Source of the DNA: an uncultured Coriobacteriaceae bacterium
GTDB lineage: Bacteria > Actinomycetota > Coriobacteriia > Coriobacteriales > Eggerthellaceae
Direction: 5' to 3'
Length of the DNA stretch: 16,521 nucleotides
Assembly (NCBI GenBank): GCA_900550055.1
Contig: URQU01000036.1
Span: 1 to 16,521, forward strand
In this document: positions 6,522 through 13,225 of the stretch, in pieces
Numbering within the stretch: the stretch's first letter is position 1
Layout of the letters: each line of letters begins with the position of its first letter
The notes under the pieces: model-generated
What the model was told of the DNA's origin: nothing
Database searches by the model: none
The model's input: only the letters and a program-made list of their open reading frames with translations
Position numbers and translations under genes: made by a program

Positions 6522-8042
6522 ATGTTCTGCCCCCATTGCGGAGCCTCGGTCAAAGACGGTGACGCGTTCTGCTCATCGTGCGGCAAGGCTCTAAGCTCGG
6601 CGTCCGGCGGCAACGCGCCCGCTTCGGGCGCCGCTTCAGCCGGCAACGCTTCTTCGAAGAAATCCATCGGCGACATCCCGACTATTTGGGTGGTCGTGGC
6701 CATCGTCGCTATAGCCGCGGCGCTGTATTTCCTGTGGCCTGGCGGCGACGACGCCTCGGATGCCGATTCGGGCAGCGTCCAGACGCCGACGACGGTGCAG
6801 CAGCCTACGGCATCAAGTCAGCCCGCAACGGCCTCGTCGGAGCCGAAAAGCCCGTTGACGATGTTCGTGTCGCAGGTGGACAATTCCGCGTATCCGCAGG
6901 TCACCTTGTATACGAAGATCGCCGACCAGGCGGGTTCGACGCCAAGCGGCCTTGACGCGTCCCAGTTCGCCGTCACGGAAACCGATTCATCCGGTTCGCA
7001 GTATCCGGCAACAGTCGAGCAGGTGGTCCCGCTTGCCGTGGGCGATGCCATGAACATCAACCTGGTGGTCGACCAGAGCGGGTCCATGAGGGCGCGCAGC
7101 AAGATGGACAGCGCCAAGAAGGCGGCAAGCTCGTTCGTCGACGAGATGGTGAAAACCCAGGGCAATGTGGCCGAGATCACCTCGTTCAACGATTACGTGT
7201 ACAATCGCCAGCCGTTCACCTCGAGCGCCGCGCTGCTCAACAGCGCCATCGATGCGGTTTCGCCTACCGGTGAGACGGCGCTTTACGATGCGCTGTATTG
7301 GGCGCTGCAGCGTACGAACCTGAAATCGGGCTCGCGCGTGGTCATAGCGTTCACCGATGGCGAGGAGAACAGCAGCAACTACAGCTTGAACGACGTCATC
7401 GCGCTGTCCCAGCAAACGGGCATCCCCGTTTACATCGTTGGCGTGGGCGGCGATGTGAACCGCAGCTCGCTGCAGTCGCTGGCGTCGAGCTGCAACGGCA
7501 CGTACTACGATGCGGCGTCGGACGACTTGGCGCAGGCACTTCGCCAGATCTACCAGTCCATCTACGACGATCAGCGCTCCATGTGCCGCGTGGTGTTCAC
7601 CTCCACGTGCCCCGGCAGCACCTCCGCTACGCGCACCGTGCTGCTGAGCTGCTCGGATTCGGGTCCGTTCGCAGGGCAGATCTCGCATACGTACGTGCCC
7701 GTGACCAGCATCTCCTCCTACGATACCAGCGTGAGCTCGCAGGATTACGTGCTGCCCGGCAGCGCTTCGAAGTACTACTCGCGCTCCGAGCTGGAGAAGA
7801 TGTCGCTGTGGGAGCTCTACCTTGCGCGCAACGAGATATTCGCGCGCCACGGCCGCGGCTTCAAGAACCAGGACCTGACCGACTACTTTGCCACGAAGCG
7901 CTGGTATACGCAGACGTACACGCCCGAGGAGTTCGACGCCATATCCTCCTCGCAGCTCAACGACTACGAGCTGAAGAACGTGCAGACCATGTACGAGATC
8001 GAGCAAAGCCGTAATTCCCCGTATCTGGAGACGGCGAAGTAG
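6522..8042 (+). CDS. Zinc-ribbon / TM / VWA / YARHG-domain membrane protein
   Basis: This is a 506-residue protein with four visible parts. Residues 3-20 are a zinc ribbon (CPHC...CSSC: Cys3, Cys6, Cys17, Cys20). One transmembrane helix spans about 54-72. A Ser/Thr/Gln-rich linker covers about 75-112. A von Willebrand A domain spans about 176-350 with a complete MIDAS: Asp184-X-Ser186-X-Ser188, Thr in SPTGETALYDAL, and FTDGEEN (Asp279). The C-terminal part (about 416-495) matches the YARHG domain, seen as LYLARNEIFARHGRGF and RWYTQTYTPEEFD. The expected topology puts the zinc ribbon in the cytoplasm and the VWA and YARHG parts outside, where YARHG domains are thought to act at the envelope. 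An acceptable AAAGGG precedes the ATG. It follows the amidase by 51 bp and ends before an intrinsic terminator. Its partner and ligand are unknown. Confidence 0.9.
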   Translation: MFCPHCGASVKDGDAFCSSCGKALSSASGGNAPASGAASAGNASSKKSIGDIPTIWVVVAIVAIAAALYFLWPGGDDASDADSGSVQTPTTVQQPTASSQPATASSEPKSPLTMFVSQVDNSAYPQVTLYTKIADQAGSTPSGLDASQFAVTETDSSGSQYPATVEQVVPLAVGDAMNINLVVDQSGSMRARSKMDSAKKAASSFVDEMVKTQGNVAEITSFNDYVYNRQPFTSSAALLNSAIDAVSPTGETALYDALYWALQRTNLKSGSRVVIAFTDGEENSSNYSLNDVIALSQQTGIPVYIVGVGGDVNRSSLQSLASSCNGTYYDAASDDLAQALRQIYQSIYDDQRSMCRVVFTSTCPGSTSATRTVLLSCSDSGPFAGQISHTYVPVTSISSYDTSVSSQDYVLPGSASKYYSRSELEKMSLWELYLARNEIFARHGRGFKNQDLTDYFATKRWYTQTYTPEEFDAISSSQLNDYELKNVQTMYEIEQSRNSPYLETAK

Positions 8043-8071
8043 TGCGGCGCGAAATCGCCTGAAACGAGGAG

Positions 8072-8100
8072 GGCCCGCGGTTTGCGCCGCGGGCCTTGCT
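8072..8100 (+). terminator. Intrinsic terminator after the VWA gene
   Basis: GGCCCGCGG (8072-8080) pairs exactly with CCGCGGGCC (8087-8095) around TTTGCG. TTGCTGTTGCTT follows. It lies 30 bp after the VWA stop codon and before the convergent radical SAM gene, so it may serve both. Confidence 0.75.
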
Positions 8101-8134
8101 GTTGCTTGGCTTGCTGTTCGGGCCGTGCCGGGGC

Positions 8135-8773
8135 TTACGAGTTCACCCAGGCGCGGATGCGATAGCGAACGCCCAGCTCGTCGCAGATGCGCTGGCAGGC
8201 GGCCTCGTCCTCGTGGCTGATGGTGGTTTCCACGGTGGTCATCACGACGTTGGGCACGTACTTGCGCACTTCGCGGGCGAAGTCGAGCATGCCCGGGAAC
8301 GCCGCGTCGCCGAAGCGGCTGCGCACGATGGCGGCGTACTCGTCGGCGTTGGGGGTGTTCAGGCTGATGGAGACCGTGTCCACGATGCCCTTGAACTCCG
8401 GCGCGATATCGCGGCCGCAGATCAGGCTGCCCTGGCCGTTGGTGTTCACGCGCACGGGCAGGTTGTAGCGGCGCTTCACTTCGGCGGCCACGCGCTTGAG
8501 CATGTCGAAGGCGCAGGTAGGCTCGCCGTAGCCGCAGAAGACCACCTCTTCGTAGCGGCTCATGTCCTGCTCGTCGAACGCGGCCATGACCTCCTCGAAG
8601 GAGGGCTCGTGGTCGAGCCACAGGTTGTTCTCGCCGCCTTCGCCGTCCTTGCCCACGCCGTCGGCGGTTTGGCGGATGCAGAAGGTGCAGGCGCAGCTGC
8701 AGCGGTTGGTCAGGTTGACATAGAGCCCGTTGTGCACGGGGTATACGATGGTCTCGGCTTTCGTTTTCGCCAT
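8135..8773 (-). CDS. Radical SAM protein, TatD-associated type
   Basis: This is a 212-residue short radical SAM protein. The ATG at 8773 has AGAGG 6 nt upstream. The iron-sulfur motif CX3CX2C is NRCSCACTFCIRQTADG (Cys25, Cys29, Cys32). VVFCGYGEPT fits the SAM-binding GGE-type motif, RVNTNGQGSLICGRD the next strand, and VSISLNTPNADEY is also typical. The overall pattern, including LYVNLTNRCSCACTFC and the short length, matches the family annotated as TatD-associated radical SAM proteins, often encoded beside or fused to a TatD nuclease. No TatD gene is present in this window. The substrate is unknown. It lies 132 bp downstream of the pyridoxamine kinase gene on the same strand and has its own candidate promoter. 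Confidence 0.88.
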   Translation of the reverse strand: MAKTKAETIVYPVHNGLYVNLTNRCSCACTFCIRQTADGVGKDGEGGENNLWLDHEPSFEEVMAAFDEQDMSRYEEVVFCGYGEPTCAFDMLKRVAAEVKRRYNLPVRVNTNGQGSLICGRDIAPEFKGIVDTVSISLNTPNADEYAAIVRSRFGDAAFPGMLDFAREVRKYVPNVVMTTVETTISHEDEAACQRICDELGVRYRIRAWVNS

Positions 8774-8840
8774 GATGAACCTCTCTCGCTTGAGGTGGGG
8801 GGCGAAGGTTGCGATGCGGTTCGCCTTCCCGTTTCCGTTT

Positions 8841-8870
8841 AGGGTACGCCTTAAGGTGCGCCTGCTGCAA
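8841..8870 (-). promoter_or_regulatory. Candidate promoter for the radical SAM gene
   Basis: On the minus strand TTGCAG (8865-8870) lies 18 nt before TACCCT (8841-8846). The plus-strand word GGTGCGC occurs three times around the -35 (8855-8861, 8871-8877, 8895-8901). This could be an operator or simple GC-rich recurrence. Confidence 0.35.
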
Positions 8871-8905
8871 GGTGCGCGTCCGCGGCCGGCGCGCGGTGCG
8901 CGATG

Positions 8906-9766
8906 CTAGCGCAGGTTGTGTAGCTCCTCTTCGATGGGCAGGCCGTCGGTGCGCGGCAGGTCCATGCCGATGGCGCGCTCGACGCAGGTGCACACGAAAT
9001 GCGACGCCTTCTCCACCGACTTCTCCAGCGGCACGCCGTTGACCGCGTCGGCGATGAGGATGGCGGAGAACACGTCGCCGGTGCCGGAGCGCTGCCCGCC
9101 TAAGCGCGCGGTCTGCACGGTGAAGGGCGTGCGGCCCCTCTCGTAGCACACGTTGGCCACGCGGTCTTGGAACTCCACGCCGGTGACCACCACGCGCGCA
9201 GGGCCGGTTTGCGATAGCTGCTGGGCGATCATGGCGGCATCTTCGCAGGTCATGTCCTTGCTGAAGGGCACGCCTGCCAGGATGCACGCTTCGGTGAGGT
9301 TCGGGGTGATGATGGCGGCCTTCGCCGTGAGCTCGGCCATGCGCTCGCACATCTCCGGCGTGTAGGTGCCGTAAGGATGGCCTTCGTCGCCCATGACGGG
9401 GTCGACCATGACGATGCAGTCGGGGCCGCCGAACTCGTCGATGAACTCGCTGACCACCGCGATCTGCTCCGCCGAGCCCAAAAAGCCCGTGCAGATGCCG
9501 CGGAACTTCAGGCCGAGCTTGCGCCACTCGCGGATGTGCTCGCGCATGTAGGGCGTGAAATCTTGGAAGCTGTAGCTGGGGAAGCCCGTGTGGTTGGACA
9601 GCACCGAGGTGGGCAGCACGCAGCATTGCACGCCAAGCTGGGAGATGACGGGAAGCTGCACCGCCACCGAGCATCGGCCGAAGCCGGTGAAGTCGTTGAT
9701 GAGCGCGATCTTCTTCTGGTTGTTGTGGTTGGGCAGGGCGGTGTCGGCGGGTTCGATGGTGCTCAC
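8906..9766 (-). CDS. pdxY: Pyridoxamine kinase (PdxY-type, ribokinase superfamily)
   Basis: This is a 286-residue member of the PfkB/ribokinase superfamily in the pyridoxal/pyridoxamine kinase branch. It would phosphorylate B6 vitamers with ATP in PLP salvage. Motifs in order: INDFTGFGRCS (23-33), LSNHTGFPSYSF (56-67), VDPVMGDEG (121-129), TPNLTEA (154-160) and the ATP/anion-hole motif GGQRSGTGDVFSA (223-235, with the catalytic Asp in GTGD, 228-231). The start is GTG at 9766, with AGGAAAG about 8 nt upstream. About 18 residues rich in Asn/Pro precede the fold, an unremarkable extension. A perfect TATAAT lies about 40 bp upstream. A role in thiamin pyrimidine phosphorylation, as for related kinases, cannot be excluded. 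Confidence 0.9.
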   Translation of the reverse strand: MSTIEPADTALPNHNNQKKIALINDFTGFGRCSVAVQLPVISQLGVQCCVLPTSVLSNHTGFPSYSFQDFTPYMREHIREWRKLGLKFRGICTGFLGSAEQIAVVSEFIDEFGGPDCIVMVDPVMGDEGHPYGTYTPEMCERMAELTAKAAIITPNLTEACILAGVPFSKDMTCEDAAMIAQQLSQTGPARVVVTGVEFQDRVANVCYERGRTPFTVQTARLGGQRSGTGDVFSAILIADAVNGVPLEKSVEKASHFVCTCVERAIGMDLPRTDGLPIEEELHNLR

Positions 9767-9802
9767 GGGGCGTCTTTCCTAGGGATGTTATGCAACGCGC
9801 AC

Positions 9803-9808
9803 ATTATA
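9803..9808 (-). promoter_or_regulatory. -10 element (TATAAT) of the pyridoxamine kinase gene
   Basis: The minus strand reads TTATAATGTG, with the transcript start expected near 9796 and a leader of about 30 nt. No matching -35 was found. Confidence 0.45.
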
Positions 9809-9892
9809 AGGGAGGGAAAGGCCCTGCCGCCGCGCGTTGTGTGGAATGCCCGGGGATTCCGTTTTCGCCGGTGCGGGGTTGTGGGCGTTTTT

Positions 9893-9911
9893 CTGCAAAA
9901 CCACCCAGAAG
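9893..9911 (+). repeat. Dispersed AAAACCRYCCAGAA motif, copy near 9.9 kb
   Basis: CTGCAAAACCACCCAGAAG is flanked so that TTCTG (9891-9895) and CAGAA (9906-9910) form a short inverted repeat. It belongs to the same family as 4292-4310 and the arms of the 4155-4262 element. Confidence 0.55.
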
Positions 9912-9938
9912 AGGGTGGGCGGCGGGGCGCGGCGATAG

Positions 9939-10020
9939 TGGTACCATAAGGCGTTGCGCCTGCACATGCGGGCGCAACGTTTCAGCTTGCTATGGGACGG
10001 TTGCCCGAGGTGGCCGTCCC
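9939..10020 (+). promoter_or_regulatory. Extended -10 and two-hairpin leader of the NSS transporter gene
   Basis: TGGTACCAT (9939-9947) fits an extended -10. The first hairpin pairs CGTTGCGCC (9952-9960) with GGCGCAACG (9971-9979). The second pairs 9994-10005 with 10009-10020: GGGACGG with CCGTCCC, extended by three G-U pairs and two C-G pairs to a CGA loop. TTTGCGTTGG then follows, ahead of the AAGGGA ribosome binding site. The second hairpin with its weak U-run may attenuate transcription. No known riboswitch was recognised. Confidence 0.4.
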
Positions 10021-10044
10021 TTTGCGTTGGGAAAGGGAATGGAT

Positions 10045-11487
10045 ATGGCGGAAAACGCACCCAAGGCGCCCATGGCGGCGTCGGGCAAGGAGACGCCGGC
10101 CTCGCGCGAGCATTTCGCGTCACGGCTGGGATTTATCCTGATCAGCGCCGGATGCGCGATCGGGTTGGGCAACGTATGGCGTTTCCCCTACATCACCGGC
10201 GAGTACGGTGGAGCGGCGTTCGTGCTGCTGTACCTGGTGTTTTTGGTGATCTTGGGCATGCCCGTCATGGTCATGGAGTTCGCCGTGGGGCGCGCATCGC
10301 AGCGCTCGGCCGCGCAGGCCTTCGATAAGCTGCAGCCGAGCGGAAAGTGGCATTGGTTCTCGTGGTGGGGCTATATCGGCTGCATGATCTTGATGATGTT
10401 CTACACCACCGTGTGCGGATGGATGATCTCGTACGTGCCGCAGATGGCGTCGGGCATGTTCGACGGCGCCGATGCCGCTTTTGCGGGTGCTGCTTTCAAC
10501 GGCATGCTGGAGAATCCCGCGTGGCTGATCGGATGGATGATCGTGGCCGTGGTGATCGGCTTTTTGGTGTGCAGCTTGGGCCTGCAAAAGGGCGTCGAGC
10601 GCGTCACGAAGGTCATGATGGCCACGCTGTTCGTGGTGATGATCGCACTGTGCATCCGCGCCGTCACGCTGCCCGGCGCCGCCGAGGGTATCGCGTTTTA
10701 CCTGGTGCCCGACTTCGGGCGCCTGTTCGCCGACGGGTGGTCGACGTTCGGCGATGCGGTGTACGCGGCCATGGGCCAGGCGTTTTTCAGCTTGTCGCTG
10801 GGCATTGCGGCCATGGAGATCTTCGGATCGCGCATCGGTCGCCAGCGTAGCCTTACCGGCGAGGCGGTCTCCGTCACCGCGCTGAACACCGTGGTGGCCA
10901 TCCTGGCGGGCCTCATCATCTTCCCGGCGTGCTTCGCCTATGGTGTTTCTCCTGATCAGGGCCCGTCGCTGGTGTTCGTGACGCTGCCGGTGGTGTTCGG
11001 GCAGATGCCGCTGGGCAACGTGTGGGGCTGCTTGTTCTTCGTGTTCATGGCGTTCGCGTCGCTGTCCACCGTCATCGCGGTGTTCGAGAACCTGATCAGC
11101 TGGTCCATGGACAAATGGGGCATGATGCGCAGCCGCGCTGTGATCTTCAACGCCGTGCTGGTGCTGGTGCTTTCCATTCCGTGCGCGCTGGGCTTCAACG
11201 TGCTGTCGGGCGTCACCATCCCGGCCATCGGCGATATCCAGTCCATCGAGGACTTCATCGTGTCGAACAACATGCTGCCGCTGGGCAGCCTGGCGTTCGT
11301 GCTGTTCTGCACCACGCGCCGCGGCTGGGGATGGGAGAACTTCCTGGCCGAGGCCGACCAGGGCGAGGGCGTGAAGTTCCCGCGCTGGACTCGCCTGTGG
11401 CTGAAGTACGGCATCCCGGCGCTGATCGTGGTGATCTTCGTGCTGGGATACGCGCCGAAGGTTGCCATCTGGCTGGGGCTTGCCTAG
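10045..11487 (+). CDS. Neurotransmitter:sodium symporter (NSS/SNF) family transporter
   Basis: This is a 480-residue transporter. The start at 10045 was chosen because AAGGGA lies 6 nt upstream. The in-frame ATG at 10039 would abut the ribosome binding site, and the longer frame to 9790 crosses intergenic repeats. The signature ISAGCAIGLGNVWRFPYI (residues 33-50) corresponds to the unwound TM1 Na+/substrate site of LeuT. GQAFFSLSLGIAAMEIFG is the matching TM6 segment. About 11 hydrophobic segments are visible, the usual number for bacterial members. It should import an amino acid or related amine with Na+ across the cytoplasmic membrane. The exact substrate (tryptophan, tyrosine, leucine and others are known for the family) cannot be read. 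It is transcribed alone, between a structured leader and a strong terminator. Confidence 0.92.
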   Translation: MAENAPKAPMAASGKETPASREHFASRLGFILISAGCAIGLGNVWRFPYITGEYGGAAFVLLYLVFLVILGMPVMVMEFAVGRASQRSAAQAFDKLQPSGKWHWFSWWGYIGCMILMMFYTTVCGWMISYVPQMASGMFDGADAAFAGAAFNGMLENPAWLIGWMIVAVVIGFLVCSLGLQKGVERVTKVMMATLFVVMIALCIRAVTLPGAAEGIAFYLVPDFGRLFADGWSTFGDAVYAAMGQAFFSLSLGIAAMEIFGSRIGRQRSLTGEAVSVTALNTVVAILAGLIIFPACFAYGVSPDQGPSLVFVTLPVVFGQMPLGNVWGCLFFVFMAFASLSTVIAVFENLISWSMDKWGMMRSRAVIFNAVLVLVLSIPCALGFNVLSGVTIPAIGDIQSIEDFIVSNNMLPLGSLAFVLFCTTRRGWGWENFLAEADQGEGVKFPRWTRLWLKYGIPALIVVIFVLGYAPKVAIWLGLA

Positions 11488-11615
11488 GGTTTGCGTCTAC
11501 CGAAGGCGTTCGGTCGGGAGTGTGGCTGGGCGCGCGGTTGTCGTGCCGGCGGCGAATCCGGGGTTTCGGCTGGGTGCTGCGTTCGGTTGATCGCAAGAAT
11601 CGGTTGCTTATGACG

Positions 11616-11653
11616 AAGGGGCTCGACGCATGATCGCGTCGAGCCCCTTTTGC
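11616..11653. terminator. Bidirectional intrinsic terminator
   Basis: AAGGGGCTCGACGC (11616-11629) pairs exactly with 11636-11649 around ATGATC. The plus strand continues TTTT and the minus strand has an equivalent short tract from the AA side. It lies between the transporter gene (+, ends 11487) and the convergent bactofilin-like gene (-, ends 11666). Confidence 0.85.
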
Positions 11654-11665
11654 GTGGTGTGCAGG

Positions 11666-12976
11666 TTATGCCGTGGGCGCCTGCGGCGGATTGCCGGAGC
11701 CGTTTTGCGGAGCATCGGGCGCCGCTGCGGCCGAGACGGGGTTGCCCGTCTGCGGCGTCGGTGCGCCCTCGTTGCGGTTCGTCAATCCCAGGAACGCGTT
11801 CTGGATGCTGTAGCCTAGGGCGAACATGAAGCAAGCGGCTGCGATCGGCTTGCCGACGTAGGGCAGCGCGCAGGCTGCGCCGAGGATGGCGCCCATGGCG
11901 ATTGCCGCCGGGAAGCGCCCCAGATTCTTGAAGACCAGCTTGCCCAGCGCCGCGGCGGTGAAGCCGCCCGAGACGATGGTGAGCGCGATCAGGGCGAACG
12001 TTGCGGCGCCGGCAAGGGGCAGTGTGATGACCAGGCAGCACAGGATGATCACCGCCACGGGCGCTGCGATGGCGCCGATGATCCCGGAGGCGATCAGGTA
12101 GCCGGTGCGGGTTTTCGCCAGCTGGGCGGCGTTTGCGGTGTGCTTGCGCGCCAGCCATTCGGCCGCTGCCGCGGTCACCAGGCACGCGAGGGCGCTATAG
12201 ATCGCTGCCAGCAAGGTGCTGACCGCATTGAACGCGGGCTTGGGCTTATCGTCCTGCGTGTGGATGGAAAGCTCCAGTGCGCCGTGCTGTGCGGAGGAGG
12301 CTATCTCGGGCTGATCGCCGGCAGAGCCGCGTACGGCGCCTTCGATGCGGGCGTTCGGGCCCAGCCGTACGGAGTCGGCGTTGACCACGACGTTGCCGTG
12401 GACGGTTCCGTCGATGACGGCGTGCTCGGCGCAGATGTAGAGCGCGTTGCATTCGCCGGAGAAGCTTGCATCGCCGGCGGCGATGGCCACCGCCTGTGCC
12501 GTGGTGTCGCTCACCGTGGCATCTTTTGCGGCAAGGGTGATGCTGTGCGCCACATCGGCGCCCCTGATGGCGATGTCCTCGGCTGCTGCGCGGATGCTGC
12601 CCGATACGGTGCATGAGCTTACGGCGATGGACTGGCCAGCGGCAAGGATGTCGTTAGGTGCGGCCGTCTTCGTGAACAGCTTGCTTTGGCCGAACCAGAC
12701 GATGTCGTCTCCCAGCATGCCGCTCGCATCGTCGACGGCGATCTCATCGGTTGACCAGGCGTGGTCGTCGTCTGCGTGATGCGATTCGTCCACCGCGAAT
12801 GCCGGCATCGCCGGGGCGATGGCGAGCGTGCCCGCGGCTGCGATGGCTACCGCGGCGCATGCGAACGCGCCCGGCGCGTTCGCGCCGGTGTTCCGGGCGT
12901 TGCGAGCCCATGCGGCAATGCCCGCGCCTGCAAGCATGATGAGCGCGAGCGCTGCAAGAAGCGTTATAGCGGTCAT
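11666..12976 (-). CDS. Membrane protein with bactofilin-like (polymer-forming) beta-helix domain
   Basis: This is a 436-residue protein. The ATG at 12976 was chosen because GGAGGAGG lies just upstream; the frame is open to 13147 but without such a site. Residues 3-23 are hydrophobic. A second hydrophobic segment (about 37-57) ends PAFAVDE and may be a cleaved or retained signal. A short His/Asp run HHADDDH (66-72) follows. Residues about 105-215 show the repeating small-residue/hydrophobic pattern of the bactofilin/polymer-forming beta-helix, with turns such as VSGSIRAAAEDIAIRGADV and IDGTVHGNVVVNADSVRLG. About five transmembrane segments follow (about 240-400), then a Pro/Ala/Gly-rich tail. 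The helix would sit outside the membrane, unlike cytoplasmic bactofilins. The function is unknown; envelope scaffolding is a guess. It is divergent from the LysR gene. Confidence 0.8.
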   Translation of the reverse strand: MTAITLLAALALIMLAGAGIAAWARNARNTGANAPGAFACAAVAIAAAGTLAIAPAMPAFAVDESHHADDDHAWSTDEIAVDDASGMLGDDIVWFGQSKLFTKTAAPNDILAAGQSIAVSSCTVSGSIRAAAEDIAIRGADVAHSITLAAKDATVSDTTAQAVAIAAGDASFSGECNALYICAEHAVIDGTVHGNVVVNADSVRLGPNARIEGAVRGSAGDQPEIASSAQHGALELSIHTQDDKPKPAFNAVSTLLAAIYSALACLVTAAAAEWLARKHTANAAQLAKTRTGYLIASGIIGAIAAPVAVIILCCLVITLPLAGAATFALIALTIVSGGFTAAALGKLVFKNLGRFPAAIAMGAILGAACALPYVGKPIAAACFMFALGYSIQNAFLGLTNRNEGAPTPQTGNPVSAAAAPDAPQNGSGNPPQAPTA

Positions 12977-13225
12977 GATGTCCTCCTCCGTTTGCGTTTG
13001 CGCGACGCAGCGGCGGCCCCGGCGTCGCGTGAAAGCCCCTTCGCGCAGCGGCTTTCCCCTTTCCGCCAGTATACTTGCTCGCGCGCGCGTGTGTGCAAGG
13101 GGGGAAGCAAGATGGTGAAGCCGAGCTGTACACGGCTTCATCCGCATGTGGGCGTTTGGGGGTTGGCGCGGGGCGTGACGTATACTTGGCTTTCGAAGGT
13201 TTCTCTTTTCGCCGGAAGGGTTGGC
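12977..13225. promoter_or_regulatory. Divergent intergenic region between bactofilin-like and LysR genes
   Basis: The 9-mer GTATACTTG occurs twice (13069-13077 and 13180-13188). The first lies within the palindrome AGTATACT, which supplies a TATACT -10 on either strand. On the minus strand a weak TTGCAC lies 19 nt upstream of it. The second copy supplies a -10 about 40 bp before the LysR start. An alternating purine-pyrimidine run of CG and TG steps (13080-13096) lies beside the first copy. Confidence 0.4.

Noticed and set aside
6987..9674. Very long open frame of 895 codons on the minus strand
   Set aside because: It overlaps the VWA gene and frameshifted versions of the radical SAM and pyridoxamine kinase genes. 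Its product is Arg/His-rich and unlike any family. It is a GC-rich shadow.
9939..9947. TGGTACC as a T-box riboswitch core before the amino-acid transporter
   Set aside because: Only seven bases match. The following GCG, stem I and a terminator/antiterminator pair are not recognisable, so an extended -10 is simpler.
12761..13225. Upstream extension of the LysR gene
   Set aside because: The frame is open, but the LysR fold begins at MKITLQQMRY with a good ribosome binding site at 13214-13220. The extension crosses the divergent promoter region.
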